Shown here piece by piece: positions 12,637 to 24,936 of a stretch of 64,000 nt of DNA. Location: contig NC_135244.1 in assembly GCF_947623445.1 (NCBI RefSeq), positions 16,058,860-16,122,859 on the forward strand. Direction: 5' to 3'. How positions within the stretch are numbered: position 1 is the stretch's first letter; each line of letters opens with the position of its first letter. Source of the stretch: Clavelina lepadiformis. Taxonomy: Eukaryota > Chordata > Ascidiacea > Aplousobranchia > Clavelinidae. The notes below the pieces were generated by a model that was given only the letters and a program-made list of their open reading frames with translations, was not told the DNA's origin and did no database searches. The translations under genes and the position numbers were made by a program.

Positions 12637-15600
12637 CTATGCGCCTTCAGCACACTGAAGTTTTTTAAGATAACATGGCGTTATACCCATATTAAAAAGC
12701 TGAATACGGGTCATATTACGTATGCGTGGGCGCGACTGTACTAATGTCAACCAACACATTATTTGTAACGATGGAATACGCAGCCATATGCGATAACAAG
12801 AGTCGGTACGAATGGTTGAATTGGAATTTAAACGTGAAGAAACACGTGAAACTCCTCCAAAGATGATCATACAGCCTTCCTGTGGTTCAACACATTTCGC
12901 AATTAAGTATATACCCTATTGGCTGAAGATTACAAAGTCGTTTACTTGTACCTAATGAATGCTTACCGTCGTTACAGCTGCAGAATGAAAGTACACTGGT
13001 TCTGGCATGATTGCAAGTTTAGTCCATTGCAGACTATCCAATTCAAATTGCCACAGGTCTTCCAATATCTTACGTCCATCATAACCACCACATATGAAAG
13101 CTTTATTTTCAAGTTGTACACAACTATGGCACCGCCGTGAGTTTGGAAACACTAAGTACAAGAAACAACTATTTCAAATGATACAAATATCAAAGATCTA
13201 AATACTTTCTGTTAACCGTTAAAAAAGCACTACTTCAGTAACTTCCTACATTCAACCCAGTAACATAGTAAAAGACATGAACATGTAGCAGACAAAATCC
13301 TTTATGGATGGTGATGAAGGAAAACTTACATTTAGATTTGGGATCAGGCTTGGTTTGCACTAGTCGCCACAAGTTCTTCTCAGTTGAATAAACGTGTATT
13401 TGATCCATCTGATAAACGGAGGATAATGTACCTCCACCAATCACAAATATATGATTATCATATTGCGCAATTTCATGACGATACCTGCATGATTAGTAAC
13501 AAATATTGCATTGTAATGCGAGATCAGGGATGAAATTACTTACTGCGTTTACAAATTATATGTACATGCCTTTCAGGTGGCATGTCATTCCATGAGTTGG
13601 CGGGATTTAAATTCTCCCAAACAAATGTTTTCAGGTTAAGACGATGTAGGTCGGTATTGTATTCATAGCCAGTAGTACCGCCATAAATGTAAAGATATTG
13701 CCCAATAAATACCATTGCCTGTATGACATAAATGCATTAGTGGTACTATATGTAAATTTAACCTTTTAGATTGTATATGTATAAAACTTTGTAAATCTAA
13801 ATCTAACCATGACTGTCATCTATAATTTGTATACCGGTATGTATCTTCTCAAAACCATAACTAGGGTATGATATGTAGTGCTGGCTCCTATTTTTTTATA
13901 ACCACTAGTTGCTAACAACATACTGCTAGTATTTCTCAACCAAAATTTGTTATGAAACAAAATTGTATGCATTGTAATTCTAAATCAGTTTGACACAATG
14001 TCTTGTACCCAAACAATACATCTCATTTGGTAACTACAACAACAGTGGCTACTTACAAGCAAACTTGCCAACTTCCTTACCCATCAGAACAACCCAGATG
14101 ACTACGGACCTAATACTACCAAGGCAACAATCAGTTACTAGTAGTTTTCTGTGACTTACCTGCCCATAAATTTTATCTGGTTTCACACCAGAACATTCAA
14201 TCACATTCCATTTTCCAGTTTTGAGCTGACAAGCCGATAACTGGTTACTGGTTTTCTCTCCAAATGGTACACCTGTTCCTCCAAATATGACCATACAGCT
14301 TCCATTGGATATAGCTAATACAATGTAACGTAAGTTTTGCATGTTGCCCTAGCTTATTGCATGCACAATTTGTAGTTTTAGCACTGGCAAATATTATAGA
14401 TTACCCTCAACCTGAATGAGATGCAAGTTCATGTGGCATGTTTTCATCTTTTTTATGCAGTTTCCATTTGTTAGTTGATATATTGTATTCCCACAACTCT
14501 CTGAAATATTCTGGCATCAGAAGGGTAATCTTTTAATTTTTACTACCATTATTTCCAAAAGTGGGTCGTTTCATTATAACTCAGTTAGAAATATCAGCTC
14601 TTGGAATCATGTGATCTGATGGAGTTTGTGAAAATGACACTGATTTTGCAAAAATTGCATGAATGAGGTAAACGAAGTGAAGTAAGGAAAAATTTTACTT
14701 AAAATTGGATTACAATATGTATGTGTCTTTAGTTATGATTTTGTCTTGAAGTTAATACTTTTGGGTGTATCTACAAGAAAAACCATTGAAAATTTATTTT
14801 CAATGAGCATCCATGCAGAACTGACCCAGCAATGAAGATAAGTCAAAACATAAATACCATGAAAAGTATATTGGTTTCAACCAGGGATGTGCCGTGAGCA
14901 CGATTATTCAGGCAACTTGTGAATCTAAATATGTTAAAGGTTGACACGTACAAATCCTGAGTATATTCGTATCAGCGAAAAATGATAAAATTTTATCAAA
15001 ATGTAGCCAAATCTTGCTCGTAATGTGACATAACTGCTGAAATTAAATGATCAAATGGCAATTTGAAAAGCAAAATCTTAAAGTAAATGACCTTCAGCAA
15101 GAAATGTTGACTCTAGTTTAGCGTAGCCACGAAAACAGATCATCATTTCTTACCAAAGTTAACAAATTTGTAAGTAATATTGTATTCGGGTTCGCCATTG
15201 TTAGTATTTGTGTTGGTCTGAATCTTCCACAATGGTGACATTCGACTAATCTATTCGGGTTTAGGTTCGTATCAGCCCATCCCTAGTGTCAGCCAAGTTT
15301 GAGCTGCATGTTTGAAAAGAACAACCTAAAAAGTACGGAAGTAGATACCACTTTTGTTAGGATTATACCAATAAATCTAGAGTTATACTCATAGTTGTGT
15401 TGTCCATGTATTGCCTGAATGCCACTTACTGTTACTCAATTTTTGAAAAATTGGTGTCATTTTTCTTAAAATTAACGGAAAACTTCAAAATGAGATATAG
15501 ATAACATAGAAAACAAGCGGTACCATGGTCTGCTCCAATTATAATGAAATAAACCAAGCATTTTTTAAACAATATCAAGAAGTAATTTCTGTTGTTATAA

Positions 15601-15740
15601 TAAAAACCTGAACAGTGGATATGAATCATTATCATCATCATTCGAACTATTTCTTTCAGAATTATAACCACCTATCAGCCATACATGATTATCATCAGCA
15701 ACCGAACGATGTCCACTTCTCGCTGATGGTTTACGATTTC
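12637..15740 (-). CDS. KLHDC10: Kelch-repeat substrate receptor of a cullin-2 ubiquitin ligase (5' end not found)
   Basis: Seven exons with continuous phase: 15608-15740, 14412-14500, 14160-14314, 13570-13718, 13330-13484, 12967-13151, 12637-12879. KLHDC10 is a kelch beta-propeller that recruits proteins with certain C-terminal degrons, including alanine-tailed products of ribosome quality control, to the CUL2-Elongin B/C ligase. Diagnostic stretches are ARSGHRSVADDNHVWLIGGY, VIFGGTGVPFGE, YIYGGTTGY, ERYRHEIA, RRCHSCVQ, FICGGYDG, MPEPVYFHSAAVTT and the C-terminal SCYRIWLRIPSL with RIQLFNMGI, matching the family's BC-box end. The intron after exon 13570-13718 uses a GC donor (GAAAG then gcatgt) rather than GT. 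Exon 1 with the start codon must lie above 15740; the frame opening with ATG at 16265 was considered, but its only donor has the wrong phase. Confidence 0.92.
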
Positions 15741-18700
15741 CTGAGGACAAACACAACATGTAGTTCACAAAAGAAGAATTTAGCGGTATTTCAAAAGTTA
15801 ATAGCTAATAAAAATTCTGGCTTATATCCCAGTTATTCCGCAAATGCATTGTACTAAGTTTTCATAAATTAACATGTACACAAAAGTTGTGAGTCTTAGT
15901 CTGTTTTGATTTTTTTTAAGCGACTTATCTGTTTAGTGAATGAAACAAAAACAATTTAGAAAAAAACAAAACAAAACAATTTAGCTACTTTAGCATATAG
16001 CTTTGACAAACTTAAACTCTGACCAATCTGAAAAAGCATATTAAACAGGTGTCCATTAATATTTTTCAAAGAAACGAAGACACAATAGAAAGTTTTTGAA
16101 GTTGCAAAAGAGATATGCAAGGAAAATGGAAAAATCCATAACTGTGAAAACATAACAAGGAAACCTCAGCTGAAGAATGTACAGGTGGTTGCAAATAACA
16201 TCTTTCAACACGGATAGATTATTATTATCAGTTTCAGTAACTGCTGCTTCCCAATGAGAAAACATTTCTAAGATGTCTTAAAGCTTCTATTCTTTTAAAC
16301 CACAGTTTTAACTATAGCTGAAATGCGTTAAGCTTGTTTGTAAGACTGTAACGGTCAACATAAATTGACTTCTATCTTCATCTTGATATTACCGGTAACT
16401 ATGCCCAAATACATCTGCTAAATATGTGAGCTTCCTCCATCAGGATCAGCAAGGAAAAGCATCAGTTGTTGTCTGAGCTCTTAAATACCAAATGATTACC
16501 ACAGCTTAACCAACACACTTCAGTGTGAAGAAGCAAACCCTTGTGGTCTGCTGCCATGTCTTCACATATAATTTTAAACAAGATTACTTCAATGAGTTTT
16601 AATGAAGTTGATCAATTTCACTGATATATCAAGTACTTCTTTAAAATAATAATCAGAGCTTTACGATGCAAAAAGTAACGAGTAACACAAACTTCAGAAT
16701 TCACCAGTGTAACTAGGCCAAAAACCTTTGATTTTTCTGGTCATAGAAGCAGCGGCACGGGTGCACACACTTACACAACTCTTCCACCGTAACTTTTCTA
16801 TTTGGAAACATTTTGCTGTTATATTTCATAATTCTGCTGCAGAGTAATAACATTGCTTTCTAACAATTGGTCTCGTAGCTGTGCTAAAATGTTAACCCAT
16901 GTTCTCAATGAGCCAGCTAGCAGAATTGTCAGCGAGTGGAACTTCATGAATTTCGTTATGACATTCATGTTTTCTGCAGCATAGTCCTGATAACTTCTTG
17001 CAGCAATTTTATGAGGTTGCTTGCATTGTGCAATTAGTTGAGAAACAACAAAGCTGGCTTTCAGGGTTTTATTTGAGTCGACTGCTGAGTTTCAAGATGC
17101 CTCTTAAACTTGCTGGGTACCGGTACCATCGCTTCGTTCGCTAATTTAGTGTCACTGTCAAGGTGTTATGGTAACGGATGAGTAGAATCTTCAAGTAAGA
17201 GTGAGACCATATTGCAAATAACTACCTTTGTATTGTTGTATGTTTATTTATTTAGTTTTTTTCGAAGGCATTTCCTTATCACACACCCTTGTTTTGTTTC
17301 ACTTGCTAACGGTTCCAAAACATTGACCGTTACCTATCCACTGTTTTGTACAAGCTAAATGGTGATGTATAATGTTGCTGCATTAAAACAACACAGTGAA
17401 TGCTCATGAAACAGAAAACTATTGTGATGTCACATACATAAGTTAGGCAAAACTTTGCTAAAGAAATTAAAAAAATCCTCCAGTTGTGTATGTTTACACA
17501 ATTGTGATGTCACATACAAAAGTTTTACGATTCTATATAAGTAAACTTTTATGACAGTTCATATGTTTACCCTACATGACTTTTTTAGATGAGCTTTACT
17601 AAAGTGAATACATCATATTTTACACAAACACACACAAAGAAACTCTGCTCTACAACTTTATCCTGTAATAGTATTACCTGGGAATTCCATTTTCACAAAT
17701 TGGTGCATTTTTAAGCAAAACCCGCCTGAGAGAGATGAAGTGGAACAGGATGGCCCCTCCATAAATAGCATTAAAATTAAACACAAACACAGAAGATCTG
17801 GAACTAAATATAACAAGTATTTGAAAAACTATTCCGGTTTAGTGAAATAGAACTAGCTTATACACAAAAAGCAGAGGCTGAATGATCGGCAGCCTTTCAC
17901 ACTAGAACTGTTAGTTAACATCTATCTAGGCTACCTTAGAGTTGAAGGTCGGGCTGCGATTTTCGGGTCGAGTTCAAGCCCGAATTTAGACACTATGTAT
18001 ACTGTACTCACACTTTGCCACATTTGCGTCGTAATTTCACTTTCTTTACACGAACGTGCATGTGCGCAGAGTTCTAAAAACCTCCCTCAGAGCACAAAGG
18101 TTAACTGAAAAAAAGATAAAAATCAAAGAATGGCATCAAAAGATGACTTTGGGTCTTTCAGTAAATTTAACTTTTGGGCCTAATTTGAGCTTCAAATAAA
18201 TTTTCGGGTTCAGGTTTGTATTTTCAGGCTCAGGTTGACAATAAGGCTCGTCCACAACTTTTCCTTACCTAATAAAATAATCTGTATATATATAAGCAAT
18301 CTGAAAAAGCACTCATAGTGCGTGGTGGACTTACCCTTAATCAAGGTAGCTCACCACACTCACATGGAATTGACAGAAACAGTAATTTCACTGAAGCTGG
18401 GAAAGCTAATACACCCAAAAATTTTAACAATAGTTTAAGATGCAGATTTTAGGGCCAGCAGAAAAAATGAAAATCAGACCATAACTTTCAAAAGTGAAAG
18501 CTGTTTATAATTTACACTTCTTAATCATGCCTCTGTTTGTTCATTCATGATAAAATCATTAACCAACTTTAAAACACTCTCAGGAAACAATTCTTAATAA
18601 ATGTGCAATTTGAAGAGGTGCCCCAGTGCCATGGCACCCAAATTCAAATGAATGGTTGTTGTTGTTTTTATTGCAGTTATTGTAGTCACCTCAAAAACAG

Positions 18701-20779
18701 GCTCATTCCTTCAATGTTTGAACATGCAGTGCAACTGCAAAACAATGGCACAAAATGGCTGTCTAGATCTTGGCATTGTTAACAGCTGTCCAGATTTTGC
18801 TGTTTTCTTTACAGGATGCTCACACTTAAGAAAAAACACATATTGTGACACCATCACAGGAAATGGTGGCACTTATAGAAACCCGATAATTAATTGATTT
18901 AGAATGAAACAACAAGAATTTTATATGACAGGTAGTGTGAAGATAATCTCTATTTTTCATAGAGTTAGTGACCATGCTAGTTGTCACCAGCAAGTCTATA
19001 TGTCATCATTTTTTTCATGCACATTTTAAGCTTCCTGCTAGGATTATTTGGTCTATTAACGCATATTATTATTAACTTGTGTGGTTTCTTACCTTTGCTG
19101 TGCCAATCATGAAAAAAAAAACAGAACAGCAGGTCTACAATATCAGTTTTTAGATGTCACACAAAGAGTTAATTATTATTAACTGTATAAATTATTCACA
19201 TTGATCATAACCTCACTTTCTCAAAAACTTGGGCATCCAACAGACCTTGGATACCAGTGGCATCTACTTAAAAAAAGTTAAGGATAGTCCCTGTTTATTA
19301 ACTTGTTTATTTTACTAATTTAAGAATGGTGCCATAGATTTTGCCTAATTTGGCTTCATTCAATTTGTCACATTTCTGTCAGTCCTTGCAGAATCAGTTT
19401 AATTTGGCCTTACGTCACTCGACTATAGTCCTTTCACACTTTTCTTTTATCCATGACCAACATTTTGTCATGCACTATGCATAAATGTAAGCATAAGTAA
19501 TTTATGATGTAAGACAATTCTTGTTATCCCATTTTTATTGTATGAATCTGTAAGTTTCTGGTAAACACACTTTGAATGTATTAATGGGTGCATTGTTATA
19601 CAAACGTCTACATGAACCCATTTTAATTACTTGATTGTGTATATGTCTACTGTATTGTGCGTGTCTACATGTTATTACCTCTTTGAGTATTTATAGGCAG
19701 TTCACCTATATAATTTAGTACTTTTTGTAAACCTCTGGAGCTGTAGAATTAGCCAACTTTATCGTATATATGTTCAATTGCCCCTTGCCCAAGGGCATTA
19801 CAATGGTAGTGCCACTGGGCACTTTGGACAAGGAACACAGGCTGCGTTATTGCAAGTGCAGTGTTTTACCACTCAGCTATACCGAACCAACTACCGAGTT
19901 AAGTGTCACCTAACTTACAATTGGTGTAGGTTGATGCTAAGCCCCTAATGGAAATTTTGGTTTTAGTGCATCAGATAAATCTTACATTCGCATTAACTGT
20001 TGTTTGTATTACAACAGCAACCAATTTATTTACATTCGCATTTGCGAAAGTTCACGCCAAGCCAACATAATTCTTACAATATACAAAATAGAAAAAACAG
20101 CAATTCTGCGGCAGAAAAATGTCGCTAGTTGATGCATCATACCAACTCTCCATACGGGTGCTAAACTCTGTAGCTTGCAGCCTAGTCTTGGTGTTAGCTT
20201 CAGAGGCTATAGTTAGGAAGCCTAGGTAAAGAAGCTGTAAGAATACGAATGTTTTATGAGAACATTTAGACTACTGCCATGTGTGACAATTTTATGCTGA
20301 AAAAAAAAATCGCAAATGCTTGAGCCCCGATTATTGAGCTAGCCTTTGTCAAATTCCGATTGACGCAAATTTTTTATTTGCTTTTTTTTGTTATGATACC
20401 CAAATTTATAACTATTCACCAGGTCTATTGAACAGGAGCAATCCTGAGTCTGCTTGCAAATTTTTATACCCAAACCCCGTTAGCTAGCCCACAAATACGA
20501 TACCTGGATAACTTTAAAATATACTTCACTCACTACTTTAAACCCATCGCCGACCGGTAGGTAGGCTCGTACATACTTGATTCCTCCACAACCACCAAAC
20601 CAGAAGCAAATTCAAATGCCAGCTGTGATGTTAATTTTATAACATGACGTCATAATTCTCAGTATCTGGATCAAAAACAGCGGTTTGGGAAACATCGTTA
20701 GCAGAAACTACCAAAGAATTCTTTATCTCAAATATTTATTGTCAAATTTCTTTCTATATAGGGTTGACTTGATATAGCA
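15741..20779. other. Long gap: KLHDC10 upstream DNA, repeats, no supported gene
   Basis: About 5 kb with no exon I can support. It should include the missing first exon and promoter of KLHDC10. Contents noted: a direct duplication of ATTGTGATGTCACATAC at about 17421 and 17500, stretches near 17945-18260 rich in CGGGTT/CCCGAA words typical of degraded hAT ends, and a tRNA-derived SINE at 19778-19889. The 81-codon frame at 18652 has low-complexity start codons and no recognisable domain; I reject it. Confidence 0.45.
19778..19889 (-). repeat. tRNA-derived SINE fragment (tRNA-Ala-like head)
   Basis: Read on the minus strand, the segment starts GGTTCGGTATAGCTGAGTGG and continues like a tRNA: an A-box match (TAGCTGAGTGGTA), an anticodon-arm-like CTTGCAA with TGC (alanine) in the loop, and a weak B-box (GTGTTCCTTGTCC). 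It cannot fold into a full functional tRNA and runs on into unrelated sequence containing a short palindrome (CCCTTGCCCAAGGGC), as expected for a SINE with a tRNA promoter head. Confidence 0.55.
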
Positions 20780-21198
20780 ATGTTTATTCATAAAACAATC
20801 AGATCTCAGGCTTTCAGAGCTTTCCTACTTTTGGGGGTTACCCGCAGTCGATAGCCTTGCAGCAATTTCTGTACTGGAACGCTGACAGGTTTGTTTGTTT
20901 GTATCCGGCTTTGTGGAAAGTTTGTATGATAGGCCGGACATTTCCGGCTTGGTGCAGGAGCAAATATCGTTACGCCACTGGCGTAAATATCAGCCTTTCT
21001 GACCTAGCGTCGCAAAATTGTGTCACAAGAAACCTGCATACAAAAATTGCAGATGCAGTGAAATTCCCTTTAGTTTCATCTTTTGGCAGTACAATGGCTG
21101 TGGTCCTGGGTATTCATACAATAATCGGTGCTCTAACCGCTAAATTATTGGATAGTATTAATAATTATTGGATTTTATTGCCTAAGTGTGTTCTATAA
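20780..21198 (+). CDS. Small predicted membrane protein with transit-peptide-like start
   Basis: Not recognised. A three-exon model (20780-20836, 20863-20888, 20958-21198) gives 107 residues ending at TAA 21196-21198. The N-terminus MFIHKTIRSQAFRAFLLLG is basic, hydroxylated and without acids, resembling a mitochondrial presequence. Near the end is one hydrophobic helix (STMAVVLGIHTIIGALTAKL). The last intron (20889-20957) has ordinary sites. The first (20837-20862) would be only 26 nt, which is why the model is tentative; without it the ATG frame stops and the main frame has no ATG. A possible donor just before the stop could join an exon at 21902 giving another C-terminus. It could be a small subunit or assembly factor of the inner membrane, but that is only inference. 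Confidence 0.4.
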
Positions 21199-22807
21199 TG
21201 TTTTATGCACCCTGTGATCAATTTTTTTCTTTTTATTGGCACATTTTTTCTTATTATTTTGAAGATGCATTGGTATTAGAGAGAAGTTGGAAATTTTGAG
21301 TGTTTGTTTGTTAAATCACTAATTTTTTATAATGTCTTTTACTGGACGTTTTTCTGTTATATCACAAATGCAATGGTGGACTGCCACACTGAAAAGCCAG
21401 CAATGTGCAGCTGATTTATCAACCGTTCATTTTAGTCCACATCAATAACCTCATGTTTTGGACATACATTAGACACCGGCACCAACACAATTTAGATCAT
21501 AACCAACCCTTTTTTTAGCTTTTTTGCACATTTTCATGGGGGAAAGTGCATCTTAGCAACTCACTTTACTAAATTTCTATACTGCATGCAGCAGAGATAC
21601 ATAGGATGATTAGCAATTCACGGTTATAAGTAAACAGTATGATTGAAGGGTTTGGCGAAATTTTGACCAATTTTATACAATTTAATGTATTTAAAACACA
21701 ATAAAAGAATAACTGGATGATAAAAGTGAATGATTTTATCCTTGAAGTGTGTTCAGAAGACCTATGCTACACTTTAAGTAAAACAGATATAAGAATCAAC
21801 CATTGAGCTATTTGCAATCAGTGAAATTGTGTAATAAATATGCAGTTTTCAATTGTTAAATATAGATGATAGCTAGCATCATGTACTTTTTATTATTGCA
21901 GGCAGTATAAAGAGGTCTATTGGCTGCACTTTATCTCTTGTTGGTGAAAACACTCAGAAATGACAAAGTTGGAATAAACAAACCTACATTTGGTGCTAAC
22001 CATATTTTAAAAACGTTTGAGTATAGCCAATCCAAGTTTTATATTCATCTTACTTTGTTCAATTTTTTTTATAGTGCTCTAGGTTATGTTAACATCACTA
22101 TTCTAATTTTCCAAGAAACTGCTGAAGCTGATTTTTTGAAGATTTATTTATCATATTTGCATTGAAAAGTACATGTTTTTGTTTTTGTTCTCTCAGTCTC
22201 AGGAGTATAACATGGCAATTACAGTAGTCTGAAGTTACTGAATTTTGAGATAACAATAAGAAGCTTTAAACACAATGTGTTATGGCTTTTAAAAGTTTTC
22301 ATATCCACTGTACTTTTAAATTAAGTTTTTCATAGTCAAGTGTAGATGATGATCCATGTTTGGAGATGCAAAAATAGTTCAGTGTATAAACCACGATAAA
22401 CAGTTTTTTTGTAGGCTAAGTTGTTGGTAATGTTTCATTAGTAATTCTGCACAAATCCATACAGTGAATCCATACACAACACAACCATACACCATCCATA
22501 CACCTTTATATATTGTCTTTGCTTAATATTGAAATATATATGAAACTACGTCGTAACAGAACTTTAAATTAATACCAGTAGCAATATGAGATTATTCTTA
22601 TAAATAAGAACTAAAGGAGAAGTAAAACCTGTTTATGTTTATATGAAATGCTGGTGCCAAACTTGTCTACTGCTAGTTATTGTAGTACAGTATGGTAAAC
22701 TGTTGAGTATATGTTGTATTTGTAACGATACACTTTGATGTTATACTCAACCAAAGTTATCTAATTAGAGATATATAGAAAGTAAGCTACCGAACAAGTA
22801 CCAACCA
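21199..22807. other. Intergenic DNA upstream of NPRL2
   Basis: About 1.6 kb of AT-rich DNA. A splice-acceptor-like site at about 21901 opens a short frame (LVGENTQK then stop) that could be an alternative last exon of the upstream small gene. The open frame at 21920-22165 is hydrophobic and AT-driven; I see no support for it. Confidence 0.4.
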
Positions 22808-24672
22808 ATGGAGGCTCAAGAATACATTCAAAAGCATCCAATTGAATGTATGTTTTTCAGTGAATTTCACCATAAGCAGGGACCAAAAATTACACATCAG
22901 GTTAGTTTGTGAATTAATGAATAACATCAATTTTCTGTTGAATTTTAATAAAAACATAACAAGGATTGCAAGATTTACAGATGATTCTTTTGAAAAGTTG
23001 TTTTTTTCTATAAGTTTCCACCCAACTATGTGACAAACGAAAGGGAACTGCTACAAGCTGTTCAAGATTATCTTATTCCAAAGTCCGGGTTGAAACAAAA
23101 ACTGATTACTGTGTATGTTTGGTGCTGGTTTAAAACTTACTTCAACTTGTATATAGTTCTTTATTTCCAGATGTAATATAAATTGATTATTTTTTGTGTA
23201 CTGTTCAATGAGAAAATCGTTTTTTACTAGTTTTCCTTATTTAGGAATGCAATTGGCAAGAAAGTAATTGGGTGTCCTGTTTTCATTGATGATCCCCACT
23301 ACCAGAGAAATGGTTATATTTTTAACTTTGGTTTGGTATTGGCTAATATCCACAAGAGTTCTCCATGCATACCATTGATTAAAAAGCTATCAAGTTATAT
23401 GACAGAGTTAGAACGAGAAAGTTATTTTGTGTCAAATGAAACTACAAAGTCCCTTATCCCAGGTTTTTGTCTTAGTATTAAAGATTATACATTAATTTGT
23501 GGTGATATCTCCCACTGACTGTTGAAATAAAACCCACTGAGTTTAATTGTTGGCTATTTCTAAACTGTTTTGCAGAAATTCTCAAAAAGATGTTGACAGA
23601 GTTGAATGAGAAAGGAAGTTGTTCAATTCCAGTTAACAAATCTACGACCATATATTTGAAAGTTTTTCCTCCTTGTATATCTCCACCAGACGTGTATGAT
23701 CATCATGTACCAATACTTACCATATCAAAAGATGATTTTGATTTAGAAGAATGGGACTTAACGACTCAGCTGGTATTTCCATTCATGTTTTTGTCAGTGT
23801 ATGTTAATGTAATTTCTTCAACATTGAAATACAGTGTTTTGTAAACCTTGTTATGTTCTTTTGATGCAGGTATTACCATTTATAGATGGATTTCGTCACG
23901 TTAAAAAGATTGCCATGTTAGCTGATGCAGACCCCAATTTAATAAGGATATGCATTCAAAACTTGGCATTCTATAATCAAATAAAACTTATTTCCATATT
24001 TCAGTATTCAAACATGTACATCACTACTGCCAAATTAAATCAGTAAGAAGTTGTTTCAAAAATCGTGTGTATAATCTCATTATTATCTTGGTGCTATGAA
24101 TTGCCTATTGTAGGATAATGGAAAATCCTAGACTACAGAGTGAATGTTTGAGGTTTATTGCCAAAAAAGGCCATCAACTACCCACATTACATGACGTCAT
24201 GACATTGTATTGTGGACTCTCACCTGGTGTTAAAGTGCAAGATTTATGTTTGCGTCATCAAAATGAAATGACCAGAGTAAATGAGCAGTAAGTTGTTGCA
24301 TACTAGACTACTTTTTTAATATACATGCCTTAAGTTTTCTTGGATTAATACAAAAAATGTTCATGCAGAAAACTTATCCAGTTTGGGCTCATTCATAACC
24401 TCATTCGAAGAATCCACATGTATCCAGTCAAAATATCAACAGATTTTTCATACTGTGGACAGGTACAAATTTCAGATTGACGGTCGTTCTTTGTTACAGT
24501 TGTAGCTTGTTCTGCATCGTTCTTTCAAGACTTATTTTCTTAGACTGAATTGCAACGATATACCACTGGGCAGCATAGTGCAGAAGAAGTATGTTGTCAG
24601 CTTGGAATAAGTCACAGTGAACTGTTAAGTCGAATAGAACGGGATCCAAACATAGCTATTTGTTGGAAATGA
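22808..24672 (+). CDS. NPRL2: GATOR1 complex subunit NPRL2
   Basis: Eight exons, all phases consistent: 22808-22900, 23015-23112, 23245-23462, 23576-23772, 23870-24042, 24114-24287, 24369-24462, 24544-24672; 391 residues (human 380). NPRL2 with NPRL3 and DEPDC5 forms GATOR1, the GTPase-activating complex for RagA/B that turns off TORC1 when amino acids are scarce, at the lysosome. The longin-type N-terminus reads IECMFFSEFHHKQGPKIT, followed by KVIGCPVFIDD, the winged-helix part EEWDLTTQLVLPFIDGFRHV, then YCGLSPGVKVQDL, KLIQFGLIHNLIRRI and the invariant end DPNIAICWK-stop. The catalytic arginine of the longin loop lies within the N-terminal domain region, which looks intact. Its 3' end faces METTL6, leaving a 264-bp shared terminator region with AATAAA at about 24778. 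Confidence 0.97.
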
Positions 24673-24936
24673 CACACAAAAGAAGTTAAATTCCTTTAAA
24701 ATGTTTTTGTAATTACTATGGTCGTCTTGCTGTTTCTGTTTGATTGTGCATTCAAAAATATGATAAACGTAACACTTAATAAATTTACACATCATACCTA
24801 CAAATTGTCTATTGTTTAAATTTCAAAAAAGAGCACTTTATATTATCTACAGTTTTCTTATATTGATAAAATAGAACGGCATTTAAAACTAAATGGCAGT
24901 ATACAAATATAAATGCGAATGTAGAAATGAAGTCTG

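Noticed and set aside
14882-15292. Possible hAT-like element with AGGGATG ends inside a KLHDC10 intron
   Set aside because: End words resemble hAT termini (AGGGATGTGCCG and, inverted, AGGGATGGGCTG) but no matching 8-bp target duplication is visible and inner similarity is weak.
18652-18897. 81-codon frame with several cysteines
   Set aside because: The start is a GTT-repeat valine run, there is no acceptor, donor or known motif, and neighbours give no support.
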